Source: an uncultured Lachnoanaerobaculum sp.
Lineage (GTDB): Bacteria > Bacillota > Clostridia > Lachnospirales > Lachnospiraceae
Assembly (NCBI GenBank): GCA_916720285.1
Contig: CAKAQP010000017.1
Location: 1 to 21,543 of the forward strand
Direction: 5' to 3'
DNA length: 21,543 nucleotides
This document shows positions 8,105 through 16,840 of this stretch, piece after piece. The notes beneath the pieces were generated by a model. It saw only the letters and a program-made list of their open reading frames with translations, ran no database searches and was not told the DNA's origin. Made by a program: the position numbers and the translations under genes. Every line of letters begins with the position of its first letter. Within the stretch, counting starts at the first letter, position 1.

Positions 8105-9916
8105 ATGATTGTTGATCAAAGTAAAATTAGAAATTTTTGTATTATTGCACATATAGATCATGGCAAGTCTACACTTGCAGACAGAATTATAGAAAAGACA
8201 GGACTCTTGACCAGCAGGGAGATGCAGTCTCAGGTTCTTGACAATATGGACCTCGAGAGAGAAAGAGGAATTACCATAAAGAGTCAGGCGGTAAGAACTG
8301 TTTACAAGGCAAATGACGGTAATGAATATATATTCAATCTTATAGACACACCGGGACATGTGGATTTCAACTATGAGGTTTCAAGATCTTTGGCTGCATG
8401 TGACGGTGCAATACTTGTAGTAGATGCGGCACAGGGTATAGAAGCACAGACACTTGCCAATGTTTATATGGCACTTGATCATGACCTGGAAGTATTTCCT
8501 GTTATAAATAAGGTGGATTTGCCAAGCGCCGATCCTGATTTGGTTGCAAGCGAAATAGAAGATGTTATAGGAATAGAGGCACATGATGCACCTAGAATTT
8601 CAGCCAAGGTAGGTCTGAATATAGAAGATGTTTTGGAAGCAATAGTTGCGAAGGTTCCGGCACCGGATGGAGATCCCAATGCACCTTTGCAGGCACTTAT
8701 ATTTGACTCAATATATGATTCATATAAGGGAGTAATAGTATTTGTCAGAATAAAAGAGGGCCGTGTAAAAAAAGGTGATCCTATAAGAATGATGGCAACA
8801 GGTGCCGTGGAAGAGGTCGTTGAGGTAGGGTATTTCGGTGCAGGCCAGTTTATTCCATGTGACGAGCTTTCTGCAGGTATGGTAGGATATATTACAGCAA
8901 GTATAAAGAATGTAAAGGATACCAGAGTCGGTGATACAATTACATTAAATAACAATCCTTGTGAAAAGGCATTGCCCGGATATAAGAAGGTAACCTCCAT
9001 GGTTTATTGCGGACTTTATCCGGCAGACGGAGCAAAGTACAATGACCTTAGAGAGGCACTTGAAAAGCTGCAGTTAAACGATGCTTCGCTTTTCTTTGAG
9101 CCGGAGACTTCTCTTGCACTTGGATTTGGATTCAGATGTGGTTTCCTTGGATTATTACATTTGGAAGTAATACAGGAAAGACTTGAGAGAGAATATAATC
9201 TTGACCTTGTTACTACTGCACCCGGTGTTGTATATAAGGTGTTTAAAACTAACGGTGAAGTTATAGAACTTACAAACCCTTCAAATCTCCCTGATCCTTC
9301 AGAGATAGAGCATATGGAGGAGCCGATAGTTTCAGCCGAGATAATGCTTACAAAGGAATTTGTGGGTTCTATTATGAATCTATGTCAGGAGAGAAGAGGT
9401 ATTTATCTTGGTATGGAATATATTGAGGAAAATCGTGCGATTTTGAAATATGATTTACCTTTGAATGAAATAATCTATGATTTCTTCGATGCATTAAAGT
9501 CAAGATCAAGAGGTTATGCTTCACTTGATTATGACTTAAAGGGATATGTACCTTCAAAGCTTGTGAAGCTGGATATTTTGATAAACAAGGAAGAAGTGGA
9601 TGCCCTGTCATTTATAGTGCATGCGGATTCTGCTTATGAAAGAGGCAGAAAGATGTGCGAGAAGCTTAAAGAAGAGATACCGAGACATCTTTTTGAGATT
9701 CCTATACAGGCGGCAGTCGGTTCAAAGGTAATAGCAAGAGAGACTGTTAAAGCCATGAGAAAAGATGTTTTGGCAAAGTGCTACGGAGGAGATATCTCAA
9801 GAAAGAGAAAACTTTTGGAGAAGCAAAAAGAGGGAAAGAAGAGAATGAGACAGATCGGAAATGTTGAAATCCCTCAAAAGGCGTTTATGAGTGTACTTAA
9901 ATTGGATGAGGATTGA
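8105..9916 (+). CDS. lepA: elongation factor 4 (LepA GTPase)
   Basis: LepA is a ribosome-associated translational GTPase, proposed to act on stalled ribosomes or in small-subunit maturation. The 603-residue length is normal. The G domain has AHIDHGKST (15-23), RERGITIKSQ, DTPGHVDF and NKVDLP. Domain II, the EF-G-like domains and the LepA-specific C-terminal domain follow, the last ending in the basic stretch KRKLLEKQKEGKKRMRQIG and the family-typical VEIPQKAFMSVLK. An AGGAAG site precedes ATG 8105. hemW follows after six bases, a pairing conserved in many Firmicutes. Confidence 0.98.
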   Translation: MIVDQSKIRNFCIIAHIDHGKSTLADRIIEKTGLLTSREMQSQVLDNMDLERERGITIKSQAVRTVYKANDGNEYIFNLIDTPGHVDFNYEVSRSLAACDGAILVVDAAQGIEAQTLANVYMALDHDLEVFPVINKVDLPSADPDLVASEIEDVIGIEAHDAPRISAKVGLNIEDVLEAIVAKVPAPDGDPNAPLQALIFDSIYDSYKGVIVFVRIKEGRVKKGDPIRMMATGAVEEVVEVGYFGAGQFIPCDELSAGMVGYITASIKNVKDTRVGDTITLNNNPCEKALPGYKKVTSMVYCGLYPADGAKYNDLREALEKLQLNDASLFFEPETSLALGFGFRCGFLGLLHLEVIQERLEREYNLDLVTTAPGVVYKVFKTNGEVIELTNPSNLPDPSEIEHMEEPIVSAEIMLTKEFVGSIMNLCQERRGIYLGMEYIEENRAILKYDLPLNEIIYDFFDALKSRSRGYASLDYDLKGYVPSKLVKLDILINKEEVDALSFIVHADSAYERGRKMCEKLKEEIPRHLFEIPIQAAVGSKVIARETVKAMRKDVLAKCYGGDISRKRKLLEKQKEGKKRMRQIGNVEIPQKAFMSVLKLDED

Positions 9917-9922
9917 TAAAGT

Positions 9923-11080
9923 ATGTCAATGAAAAAGTTGGAATTATATGTGCATATACCATTTTGCGAAGAAAAATGTAGGTATTGTGATTTCTTATCC
10001 TTTAGAGCTGATGACAGTGAAAAGAAAGCTTATGTCAATCAGCTTATAGAGGAGATAAAAGCGCAGGGACAAAATTACGGAGAATATCTTGTTAGTTCAA
10101 TTTTTATCGGTGGAGGTACTCCGACTACACTTAGCGGAATCTGGATACTTGATATTATGAATGCTATTCGAGAGAACTTTATAGTTGAAACCGATGCGGA
10201 AGTTTCTATTGAGTGCAATCCGGGGACATTATCAAAGAGTAAGATAATGCATATCAAAAAGGCCGGAATTAACAGAATAAGCTTCGGTTTGCAAAGCAGT
10301 ATTGAAGAGGAGCTTAAAGAGCTTGGAAGAATACATACTTATAAAGATTTCTTACAAAGCTATCAGCTTGCAAGAGAGTATGGGTTTACAAATATAAATG
10401 TAGATCTTATGAGCGGTTTGCCTAATCAGACAATTGACAGCTATAAGACTACATTAAAAAGAGTATGTGCTTTAAAGCCTGAGCATATAAGCGCATATTC
10501 ACTTATAATAGAGCCTGACACTCCGTTCTTTGACAAGTATGGAAGTGAGGAAGGAAGTTTGCTGCTGCCGGATGAAAATATCGACAGAGAGATGTATGCT
10601 CTTACAAAAAATATTTTAAGAGAGCATGGATATGAAAGGTATGAAATAAGCAATTATGCAAAGCCCGGAAGAGAGTGCAGACATAATATAGGCTATTGGA
10701 CAGGAGTTCCTTATCTTGGTCTTGGAGTAGGTGCTTCAGGTTATGTGATGAACAGACGTTTCCATGTGGAATCAGATTACAGAAAATATATGAGTGTGAA
10801 GATGCAGCAGGATATTACACCACTTTACTGTGATTTGGAAGAACTTGACATCAAGGCAAATATGGAGGAATTTATGTTCCTCGGTCTACGACTTACAAGA
10901 GGTGTATCCAGACACGAGTTCAACGAGAGATTCGGTGTGGATATGTTTGAGGTATTTGACAGGCAGATAAAGAGAAATATGATGTTAAAGCTTATGGAAT
11001 ATAATTCACCATACTTAAGGCTAACCGAAAAGGGACTTGATCTCAGCAATATGGTTATGTCCGACTTTTTACTGGATTAA
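9923..11080 (+). CDS. hemW: heme chaperone HemW (radical SAM)
   Basis: HemW is a radical-SAM-family protein that binds heme and helps insert it into target proteins; it was formerly annotated as oxygen-independent coproporphyrinogen oxidase. The 385-residue protein carries CEEKCRYC (C15, C19, C22) for the 4Fe-4S cluster, IGGGTPT, and the HemN_C-type C-terminal domain. The N-terminal extra cysteine typical of true HemN is absent from the visible start, supporting HemW. ATG 9923 is used here; ATG 9929 is an alternative. It lies six bases after lepA. The hrcA-grpE-dnaK genes that often follow it in clostridia are not here. Confidence 0.93.
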   Translation: MSMKKLELYVHIPFCEEKCRYCDFLSFRADDSEKKAYVNQLIEEIKAQGQNYGEYLVSSIFIGGGTPTTLSGIWILDIMNAIRENFIVETDAEVSIECNPGTLSKSKIMHIKKAGINRISFGLQSSIEEELKELGRIHTYKDFLQSYQLAREYGFTNINVDLMSGLPNQTIDSYKTTLKRVCALKPEHISAYSLIIEPDTPFFDKYGSEEGSLLLPDENIDREMYALTKNILREHGYERYEISNYAKPGRECRHNIGYWTGVPYLGLGVGASGYVMNRRFHVESDYRKYMSVKMQQDITPLYCDLEELDIKANMEEFMFLGLRLTRGVSRHEFNERFGVDMFEVFDRQIKRNMMLKLMEYNSPYLRLTEKGLDLSNMVMSDFLLD

Positions 11081-11086
11081 AAGACT

Positions 11087-11095
11087 AAGGGGAAG
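11087..11095 (+). promoter_or_regulatory. ribosome binding site fixing the start at 11097
   Basis: AAGGGGAAG at 11087-11095 directly precedes ATG 11097, after the hemW stop at 11080. An in-frame extension into hemW from 11037 is therefore not needed. Family alignment also begins at MLYFVNDYSEG. Confidence 0.75.
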
Positions 11096-11096
11096 T

Positions 11097-12119
11097 ATGT
11101 TATATTTTGTAAATGATTATAGCGAAGGTGCAGCACCTGAGATTTTAGACAAATTAGGGGAAAGCAATTTAACCAAGCAATCAGGCTATGGCAGTGATGA
11201 ATTTTGTATATCTGCAAAAGAAAAGATAAAATCGGTTATAAAAACTGATGCTGAAATTTTCTTTGTAAGCGGTGGCACTCAGGCAAACAAAATAGTTATC
11301 GGAAGTATTTTGAAAAACTATGAGGGTGTAATTGCGGCAGATACCGGACATATATCTGTACATGAAGCAGGGGCTATAGAAAACACCGGACATAAGGTGT
11401 TCGGGCTTAAGTCAAAGGACGGTAAGCTTGCGGCAGATGATATAAAGAGATTTTGCAAGGATTTTTACGCAGACGTAAATCATGAGCATATGGTGTATGC
11501 CGGAATGGTATATATATCCCAGCCTACAGAGTATGGAACTTTGTATTCAAAGAAGGAAACAGAAGAGATAAAATCGGTTTGTAATGAATATAATATTCCT
11601 CTTTTTATAGACGGAGCAAGACTTGCATATGCAATTGGAAGCAGTGAATGTGATACCGGTTTGGAAGATATTGCAAGATTATGTGATGTATTTTATATAG
11701 GCGGTACTAAATGCGGTGCGCTGATAGGAGAAGCGATAGTATTTACAAATAAAGAGCTCAGTAAACATTTCTTTACAAATATGAAGCTCTTTGGAGCTGT
11801 ATTGGCAAAGGGAAGACTTCTCGGAATACAGTTTGATACATTGTTCAGTAATGATTTGTACAAACAACTTGGGAAAAACGGTGTGGATGCCGCTAGGAAG
11901 ATAAAGAAGGCTTTGATTGAGAAGGGATATGAACTTTATATAGACTCACCTACCAATCAACAGTTTATTGTGGTTGACGATGCTACAAGGGAGAGACTTT
12001 CAAAAGATATTGGATTCGGTTTTATGGAGACTCTAAAAAACGGAAAGCATGTTATAAGATTTTGTACAAGCTGGGCAACAGAGAATGAGGATGTGGAGAA
12101 GCTGATAGCGGTATTGTAG
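11097..12119 (+). CDS. threonine aldolase / beta-eliminating lyase family PLP enzyme
   Basis: The 340-residue protein is a fold-type I PLP enzyme of the low-specificity threonine aldolase family, which cleaves beta-hydroxy amino acids to glycine and an aldehyde. It shows the N-terminal FVNDYSEGAAPEIL, FFVSGGTQANKI (cofactor phosphate region), the aspartate of LFIDGARLAYA, and the PLP lysine K205 in YIGGTKCGAL. The family length is about 340, so it is complete. It starts 16 bases after hemW with its own ribosome binding site, and 47 bases separate it from the next gene, with no clear terminator or promoter. It may be an ordinary amino acid enzyme or a member of the downstream biosynthetic group. 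Confidence 0.85.
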   Translation: MLYFVNDYSEGAAPEILDKLGESNLTKQSGYGSDEFCISAKEKIKSVIKTDAEIFFVSGGTQANKIVIGSILKNYEGVIAADTGHISVHEAGAIENTGHKVFGLKSKDGKLAADDIKRFCKDFYADVNHEHMVYAGMVYISQPTEYGTLYSKKETEEIKSVCNEYNIPLFIDGARLAYAIGSSECDTGLEDIARLCDVFYIGGTKCGALIGEAIVFTNKELSKHFFTNMKLFGAVLAKGRLLGIQFDTLFSNDLYKQLGKNGVDAARKIKKALIEKGYELYIDSPTNQQFIVVDDATRERLSKDIGFGFMETLKNGKHVIRFCTSWATENEDVEKLIAVL

Positions 12120-12166
12120 TTTAAATAAGCTTTATTTTACAATCCAACAGATATACAAGGAGGCGC

Positions 12167-13267
12167 ATGAAGGAAGAAAAGAAAATATTTGTTACGAAGG
12201 CTACATTGCCTCCTAAGGAGGAATTCCTTGAGTATGTAGATAAGATATGGGAGAGTGCCTGGCTCACAAATATGGGTGATGTACATAATGAGCTTGAAGA
12301 TACTTTAAGTAGATTCATGGACGGATTGGATATAGTCCTTACGGTAAACGGACATCTGGCATTGGAGCTTGCATTACAGTCTTTAAAGATAGAAGGTGAA
12401 GTTATTACAACTCCATTTACATTTGCCTCTACCACTCATGCCATAGTAAGAAACGGACTTAAGCCGGTTTTTTGTGATATCAAGGAAGATGATTTTACAA
12501 TAGATCCGGCAAAAATAGAAAAGCTTATAACAAAAGATACCAAAGCCATAATGCCTGTACATGTATATGGCAATGTATGTGATGTGGAAGCCATTGAAAG
12601 CATTGCAAAAAAGCATGGATTATATGTAGTCTATGATGCGGCACATACATTCGGGGAGAGATATAAAGGAAAGAGCGTAGCAGACTTTGGAGATATGAGT
12701 ATATTCAGCTTCCACGCAACAAAGGTATTTAACACCATAGAAGGCGGGGCTATAGCTCTCAGAGATAAGGACAGAAGAAAGTCTTTGGATTTTTTAAAGA
12801 ACTTCGGTATTGCGGATAAGGAAAATGTTCCGTATGTTGGCAGTAATGCAAAGATGAATGAGTTTGCGGCCGCTATGGGACTTTGCAATATGAGGCATCT
12901 TTCGGAGTACATAGAAAAAAGAAAGAGGATTTGTGAGCTTTATATAGATAGGCTCTCAGATATAAAATCTCTTAGACTTAATAAATATAATAATGATACA
13001 ACGTACAATTATGCATATTTTCCAATAGTGGTGGAAAATGGCGACAGAGATGAATTATATGACAAACTGGCAAAGGAAAATATTTTTGCAAGAAAGTATT
13101 TTTATCCATGTACAAATGCCTATGAATGTTATAGTGAAAGCTTTGATCCAAACGAAACACCTATTGCACTTGATATTTCAAAAAAGGTTTTGACCTTGCC
13201 TATATATCCTGATTTGGAAGAGGCTCAGGTAGAGAGGATATGCAGTGTGATCCGGAGAGAACTATGA
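12167..13267 (+). CDS. DegT/DnrJ/EryC1/StrS family aminotransferase
   Basis: This 366-residue PLP enzyme belongs to the family that transfers an amino group to keto-sugars, usually nucleotide-linked, for envelope polysaccharides, antibiotics and glycolipids. Visible motifs are NGHLALELAL (substrate and PLP phosphate region), TPFTFASTTHAI, VYDAAHTFGERY with the PLP-contacting aspartate, and FHATKVFNTIEGG with the PLP lysine K186. A near-perfect AAGGAGGCGC lies directly before ATG 12167. The stop overlaps the start of the phosphotransferase gene (ATGA), so they are translationally coupled. No partner dehydratase or nucleotidyltransferase is seen in this window. The amino acceptor is unknown; a non-sugar ketone cannot be excluded. 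Confidence 0.9.
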   Translation: MKEEKKIFVTKATLPPKEEFLEYVDKIWESAWLTNMGDVHNELEDTLSRFMDGLDIVLTVNGHLALELALQSLKIEGEVITTPFTFASTTHAIVRNGLKPVFCDIKEDDFTIDPAKIEKLITKDTKAIMPVHVYGNVCDVEAIESIAKKHGLYVVYDAAHTFGERYKGKSVADFGDMSIFSFHATKVFNTIEGGAIALRDKDRRKSLDFLKNFGIADKENVPYVGSNAKMNEFAAAMGLCNMRHLSEYIEKRKRICELYIDRLSDIKSLRLNKYNNDTTYNYAYFPIVVENGDRDELYDKLAKENIFARKYFYPCTNAYECYSESFDPNETPIALDISKKVLTLPIYPDLEEAQVERICSVIRREL

Positions 13268-15402
13268 AAGCAAGAAACTTAAAAGTTTTGGAAGATAACG
13301 GCTTTCAAGTTCCTAAATTCAAAATAGTCTATCCGGGAGAGGAAATTGACTTATCACATTTTGATTCGGAACTTTTTGCCGTTCGCTCAAATGATGCACA
13401 TGAGGATGGTGAAAAGTTTTCCTATGCCGGGCAGTTTTTGACTGTTTTAAATGTTCCAAGATCCGGAGTAAAAAACGCTGTGAACTCTGTCATAGAGAGC
13501 TATAAAAACAGATACTACGAAGAAAAACTTGGTATAAAGTCTGAAGATAAACTATCCGGTGTTATAGTTCAGGAAATGGTGGATTCAGAATACTCGGGAG
13601 TTTTATTTACTTCAAATCCCAAAGGAATCTTAAATGAGATGGTGATTGTAGTGGGAATAGGGCTTGGAAGCAATGTAGTTGAGGATAAGACAGAAACTAT
13701 TACCTATCATCATTATAAAGATACAGCTACATATAAAGAGGGAAATGCTTTTGCTTTCCCGGAAGAGCTTGTAAAGGAACTGGAAATAACCGGAGAGAAA
13801 ATAGAAAAGCTTTTTGGAAAGCCGATGGATATAGAGTTTGCTATTAAAGGCAGGAAAATATATATTTTACAGGCAAGAGAGATTACAAGTCTTGATTTTA
13901 CAAAGAATATTCGCATTTTAGATAACAGCAATATTGCAGAAAGTTACCCCGGAGTGAGCTCTAAGCTGACAAGAAGCTTTGCCGGGGAAGTATATACAAG
14001 GATTTTTACAAGACTTGGAAGTAGAGTACTTGGGAAATCAGTTAACCGGTATGAAGACTTGTTTACGCATATGGTCAGTGACTTTGGGGGAAGGATGTAC
14101 TATGAGATCAGCAGCTGGTACGATATATTAAGATTATTACCTTTCTCTTCAAAGATTATTCCTATTTGGCAAAAGATGCTTGGTGTGGATGATGAAAAAA
14201 TCCACTTTTCTAAAAAAAGACCGAGCTTATTTATAAAAACAAAGCTTTTCTTTTCAACTCTTTATCTGTTTTTAATCTCACAAAAAAAGATGGAGGATCT
14301 TTCACTATTTTTCAAAAAAGAATTCCAATATTACAATTCAAAAGTTGAAAATGAAGAAGATCCAAAGAAACTGTACAGTCTTTTTTTGGAAATGGAAGAT
14401 GTATTTTTTAAAGAGTGGGATCTGACCTTGGTAAATGATATGGTTTCATTTTTGTCCACACATTTTGCAGGAAAAAAGGTGAAAAATACCTTGGCACTTG
14501 AAAGTAAAAAGCCTGTAGAGGCATTAAATGAATTGGTGTCTACATATTCAAAATTCGGTGCAGATTCGGATGAATATAAAGAAAAGAAAACCGATTATAT
14601 CAAATACTATGGTGACAGAACTATTGGAGAGTTAAAGCTTGAAACAAGGACATTTGCCACAAATCCGGAACTTCTTGATAAAATGGTGGAAGAGAGGGCG
14701 ATGCTTCCAGTACAGGATGTTAATAGAAGAACTGTAAAGATAAAGAAGTCTTTGGCAAGAAGCTCAACCAATTATCGTGAGATTTCAAGGATGAACAGAA
14801 GCAGACTTTTCGGTCTGATGAGAAAGATCATTGATAAAATTGGCTCAAAGACTGTAGGAGAGGATATTTATCATCTTTCACTTCAACAAATAAGGGATAT
14901 GATATTTTCAGGTAAAGACTTTACGGAGGCTATAAAAGAAGAAAAACGTCTGATGCTTGTATATAATGAGCTTCTGACTGTTAAAAAGGTTGTGCTTTTA
15001 GGAAATCCAAGCATTGATTTTTCAATTATGGATAGAAGTATTTTTAATGAAGGCGATAGAAGAAATTTTCTTACAGGAAGAGGAGTTTCAAGCGGAAAGC
15101 TTAGCGGTGAAGTTATAAAAATCACAGACATGAGTACTGTATCATTAAAGGATGTTAAGGATAAGATAATAGCCACATATTCCACAGATCCCGGATGGTT
15201 TCTACTCCTTGATGTGGCAAAGGGGATTTTAGCAGAGAGAGGTTCCTTGCTTTCGCATACCGCAATAGTTGCAAGAGAGTTAAAAAAGCCTGCAGTGGTT
15301 GGAATTCCCGATTTGATGAGTGAAATAAGAAGCGGTGATATAGTGGAACTGGATGGTGATAAGGGTTATTGTAAGGTAATAAGGGAGAGTAAAATTGAGT
15401 GA
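13264..15402 (+). CDS. PEP-synthase-like phosphotransferase without PEP barrel (RPH-like layout)
   Basis: The 712-residue protein has two recognisable ends. Residues 1-210 form an ATP-grasp domain of the PPDK/PEP synthase type: FAVRSNDAHEDG (R41), SYAGQFLTVLNV, VIVQEMVDSEYSGVLFTSNP and IEFAIKGRKIYILQARE. Residues about 625-712 form the phosphohistidine swivel domain, with H665 in GSLLSHTAIVARELKKPAVVG. Between them, where PEP synthase would not yet have its barrel, lies a largely helical region of about 400 residues, and no PEP/pyruvate TIM barrel follows. This is the layout of rifampin phosphotransferase-like enzymes, which move the beta-phosphate of ATP via histidine to an alcohol. The N-lobe is unusually short. 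The start at ATG 13264 has GGAGAG at 13254-13259; ATG 13240 is less likely. The substrate is unknown. Confidence 0.8.
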   Translation: MKARNLKVLEDNGFQVPKFKIVYPGEEIDLSHFDSELFAVRSNDAHEDGEKFSYAGQFLTVLNVPRSGVKNAVNSVIESYKNRYYEEKLGIKSEDKLSGVIVQEMVDSEYSGVLFTSNPKGILNEMVIVVGIGLGSNVVEDKTETITYHHYKDTATYKEGNAFAFPEELVKELEITGEKIEKLFGKPMDIEFAIKGRKIYILQAREITSLDFTKNIRILDNSNIAESYPGVSSKLTRSFAGEVYTRIFTRLGSRVLGKSVNRYEDLFTHMVSDFGGRMYYEISSWYDILRLLPFSSKIIPIWQKMLGVDDEKIHFSKKRPSLFIKTKLFFSTLYLFLISQKKMEDLSLFFKKEFQYYNSKVENEEDPKKLYSLFLEMEDVFFKEWDLTLVNDMVSFLSTHFAGKKVKNTLALESKKPVEALNELVSTYSKFGADSDEYKEKKTDYIKYYGDRTIGELKLETRTFATNPELLDKMVEERAMLPVQDVNRRTVKIKKSLARSSTNYREISRMNRSRLFGLMRKIIDKIGSKTVGEDIYHLSLQQIRDMIFSGKDFTEAIKEEKRLMLVYNELLTVKKVVLLGNPSIDFSIMDRSIFNEGDRRNFLTGRGVSSGKLSGEVIKITDMSTVSLKDVKDKIIATYSTDPGWFLLLDVAKGILAERGSLLSHTAIVARELKKPAVVGIPDLMSEIRSGDIVELDGDKGYCKVIRESKIE
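15382..15387 (+). promoter_or_regulatory. ribosome binding site supporting the TTG start at 15395
   Basis: AGGGAG at 15382-15387 is seven bases before TTG 15395, inside the end of the preceding gene. The next in-frame ATG is far inside the protein (residue 32), so TTG is the best start, coupled to the upstream stop at 15400-15402. Confidence 0.6.
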
Positions 15403-16459
15403 GATAAATGTAAGCATAGTGAAAAAGAACAAGGATAAAGAATTGTTCCTTAGATTTCCTGCGAAAATCTATGATGATAAACATATAATGCAGGATAAGG
15501 TTTTTGAAAGAGAGGTTTTAGAAAACACCAATATATTATGTAAAGGTGTAAAGATAATACCGCTTATAGCAAAGAATAAAAAGGAAGAAGTAGTAGCCAG
15601 ATGCCTACTTTCATTTTATGAGGACGATACGGCCTATATAGGTTTTTTTGAATGTATCAATGATAATGAGGCGGCAAAAGAATTACTTGCAGCAGGTGAA
15701 AATCTGGCCAGGGAAGAAGGAAAGAAAAAACTTCTGGGGCCTATAGATCTTTCTTTTTGGGCAAGGTATCGCTTTTGCACCTCTGAAGATCTGCCATATA
15801 TAGGAGAACCTGCAAATAAGGCATATTATCAGGGACTTTGGGAGGAAAACGGTTTTAAAGTATCTGAGGAATACTTTTCCAATTTCTTTGATGTTGCTGA
15901 TGAAAGCTTTGACAGCGAAAAGGCAAGAAAGAGGCTTCAGAGTGCAAAAGATGAGGGATATGTATTTACACATCCGAATGTAGATGATTTTGAAAAATAC
16001 TTAAGAGATATATATCCTGTTCTGATAGAAGGTTATAAAGACTTTTGTGGCTTTAAGATGATATCTGAAGAGGATTTTGTAAAGCTCTATTCACCACTAA
16101 AAATGGTAATAGATCCGGAGATGGTTTTTCTTGCGTACAAGGATGGAGATTTAAAGGGCTTTTTAATATGTCTGCCTGATTACGGAAATTTACTTTGTAA
16201 AGCAAGAACTCCCGCACTTTTACTCAGCGTGATGAATGTGAAGTCTCATGCAAAAAGATATGTGCTTTTGTATATGGGAGTAAAAAAAGATTGTCTTGGA
16301 CTTGGATCTGCACTTTCACAGCAGGTGGTGGATTGTTTGAAAGAAAAAAAGGCGAGCGGAATATCTGCACTTATTCACAGCGGTAAAGCAAGCGGAGGAT
16401 ATTTTAAGGATAAGATAAAAGAGCAAAGAAAGTATGTGATGCTTGAAAAAATGCTTTAG
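15395..16459 (+). CDS. GNAT-superfamily acyltransferase-like protein, substrate unknown
   Basis: The 354-residue protein looks like a two-half GNAT-fold protein of the kind often annotated as N-acetyltransferase or YghO-like. The clearest motif is GPIDLSFWARYRF (115-127), followed by PYIGEPANKAYYQGLWEENGF (134 onward), a pattern shared by that family. The C-terminal half has VLLYMGVKKDCLGLGSALSQQ, which resembles the acyl-CoA binding loop and following helix. Related proteins occur near lipid genes, and a GNAT-like protein serves as bacterial ceramide synthase in Caulobacter; homology to that enzyme is not shown here. It begins with TTG and overlaps the phosphotransferase by eight bases. It probably acylates an amine made by the pathway, but this is inference. 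Confidence 0.65.
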   Translation: MSEINVSIVKKNKDKELFLRFPAKIYDDKHIMQDKVFEREVLENTNILCKGVKIIPLIAKNKKEEVVARCLLSFYEDDTAYIGFFECINDNEAAKELLAAGENLAREEGKKKLLGPIDLSFWARYRFCTSEDLPYIGEPANKAYYQGLWEENGFKVSEEYFSNFFDVADESFDSEKARKRLQSAKDEGYVFTHPNVDDFEKYLRDIYPVLIEGYKDFCGFKMISEEDFVKLYSPLKMVIDPEMVFLAYKDGDLKGFLICLPDYGNLLCKARTPALLLSVMNVKSHAKRYVLLYMGVKKDCLGLGSALSQQVVDCLKEKKASGISALIHSGKASGGYFKDKIKEQRKYVMLEKML

Positions 16460-16474
16460 AATTTGAGGATATGG

Positions 16475-16840
16475 ATGAAGAATAAAACATTTTTAAAAAG
16501 TATATACTGTGCTATAGAGGGGCTTATATTTGCGATAAAGACAGAAAAAAATTATAAATATTATATTGTGATAAATATTATATTTTTTATTTTGGATCTT
16601 TTTGTATTTAAAATAGATAAGTCGGGTTGGTTGGCATTTGTTATTACATCTGCGGCTGTTTATGGCATGGAATGTGTAAACACTTCCATAGAGCATATTT
16701 CAGACTTTATTTCAGAGGATGTGCATCCTGAGATAAAAGTAATTAAGGATATGGGAGCGGCCGGAGTACTCTGTTTCGGTATCGCATTCTTTGCCGTACA
16801 AATTATAGAGCTTCTAAATTACATAGGAGTGGCATTATGA
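16475..16840 (+). CDS. dgkA: DgkA-type diacylglycerol/undecaprenol kinase
   Basis: This 121-residue membrane protein is a member of the prokaryotic DAGK family (PF01219), which phosphorylates lipid alcohols with ATP; in Gram-positive bacteria the usual substrate is undecaprenol. Three membrane helices are visible. The active-site pattern is intact: E24/N26 in the first helix region, ECVNTSIEHISD with E66, N69, E73 and D77, then H84 and the IKDMGAAGVL segment with K91/D92. The start ATG 16475 has GAGG at 16465-16468; a TTG at 16463 would add only four residues. It lies 15 bases after the acyltransferase and its stop overlaps the CarS-like start (ATGA). The position before a CTP-transferase suggests that it makes the lipid phosphate activated next. 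Confidence 0.88.
   Translation: MKNKTFLKSIYCAIEGLIFAIKTEKNYKYYIVINIIFFILDLFVFKIDKSGWLAFVITSAAVYGMECVNTSIEHISDFISEDVHPEIKVIKDMGAAGVLCFGIAFFAVQIIELLNYIGVAL

Noticed and set aside
8479..9000. 173-residue open frame on the minus strand inside lepA
   Set aside because: It is fully covered by the well-supported lepA frame, has no ribosome binding site or recognisable domain, and reflects the codon pattern of the plus strand.
12120..12166. AAATAAGCTTTATTT as a terminator before the DegT gene
   Set aside because: The dyad is short, AT-rich and lacks a loop and a clean T-run, so it is not a convincing terminator.
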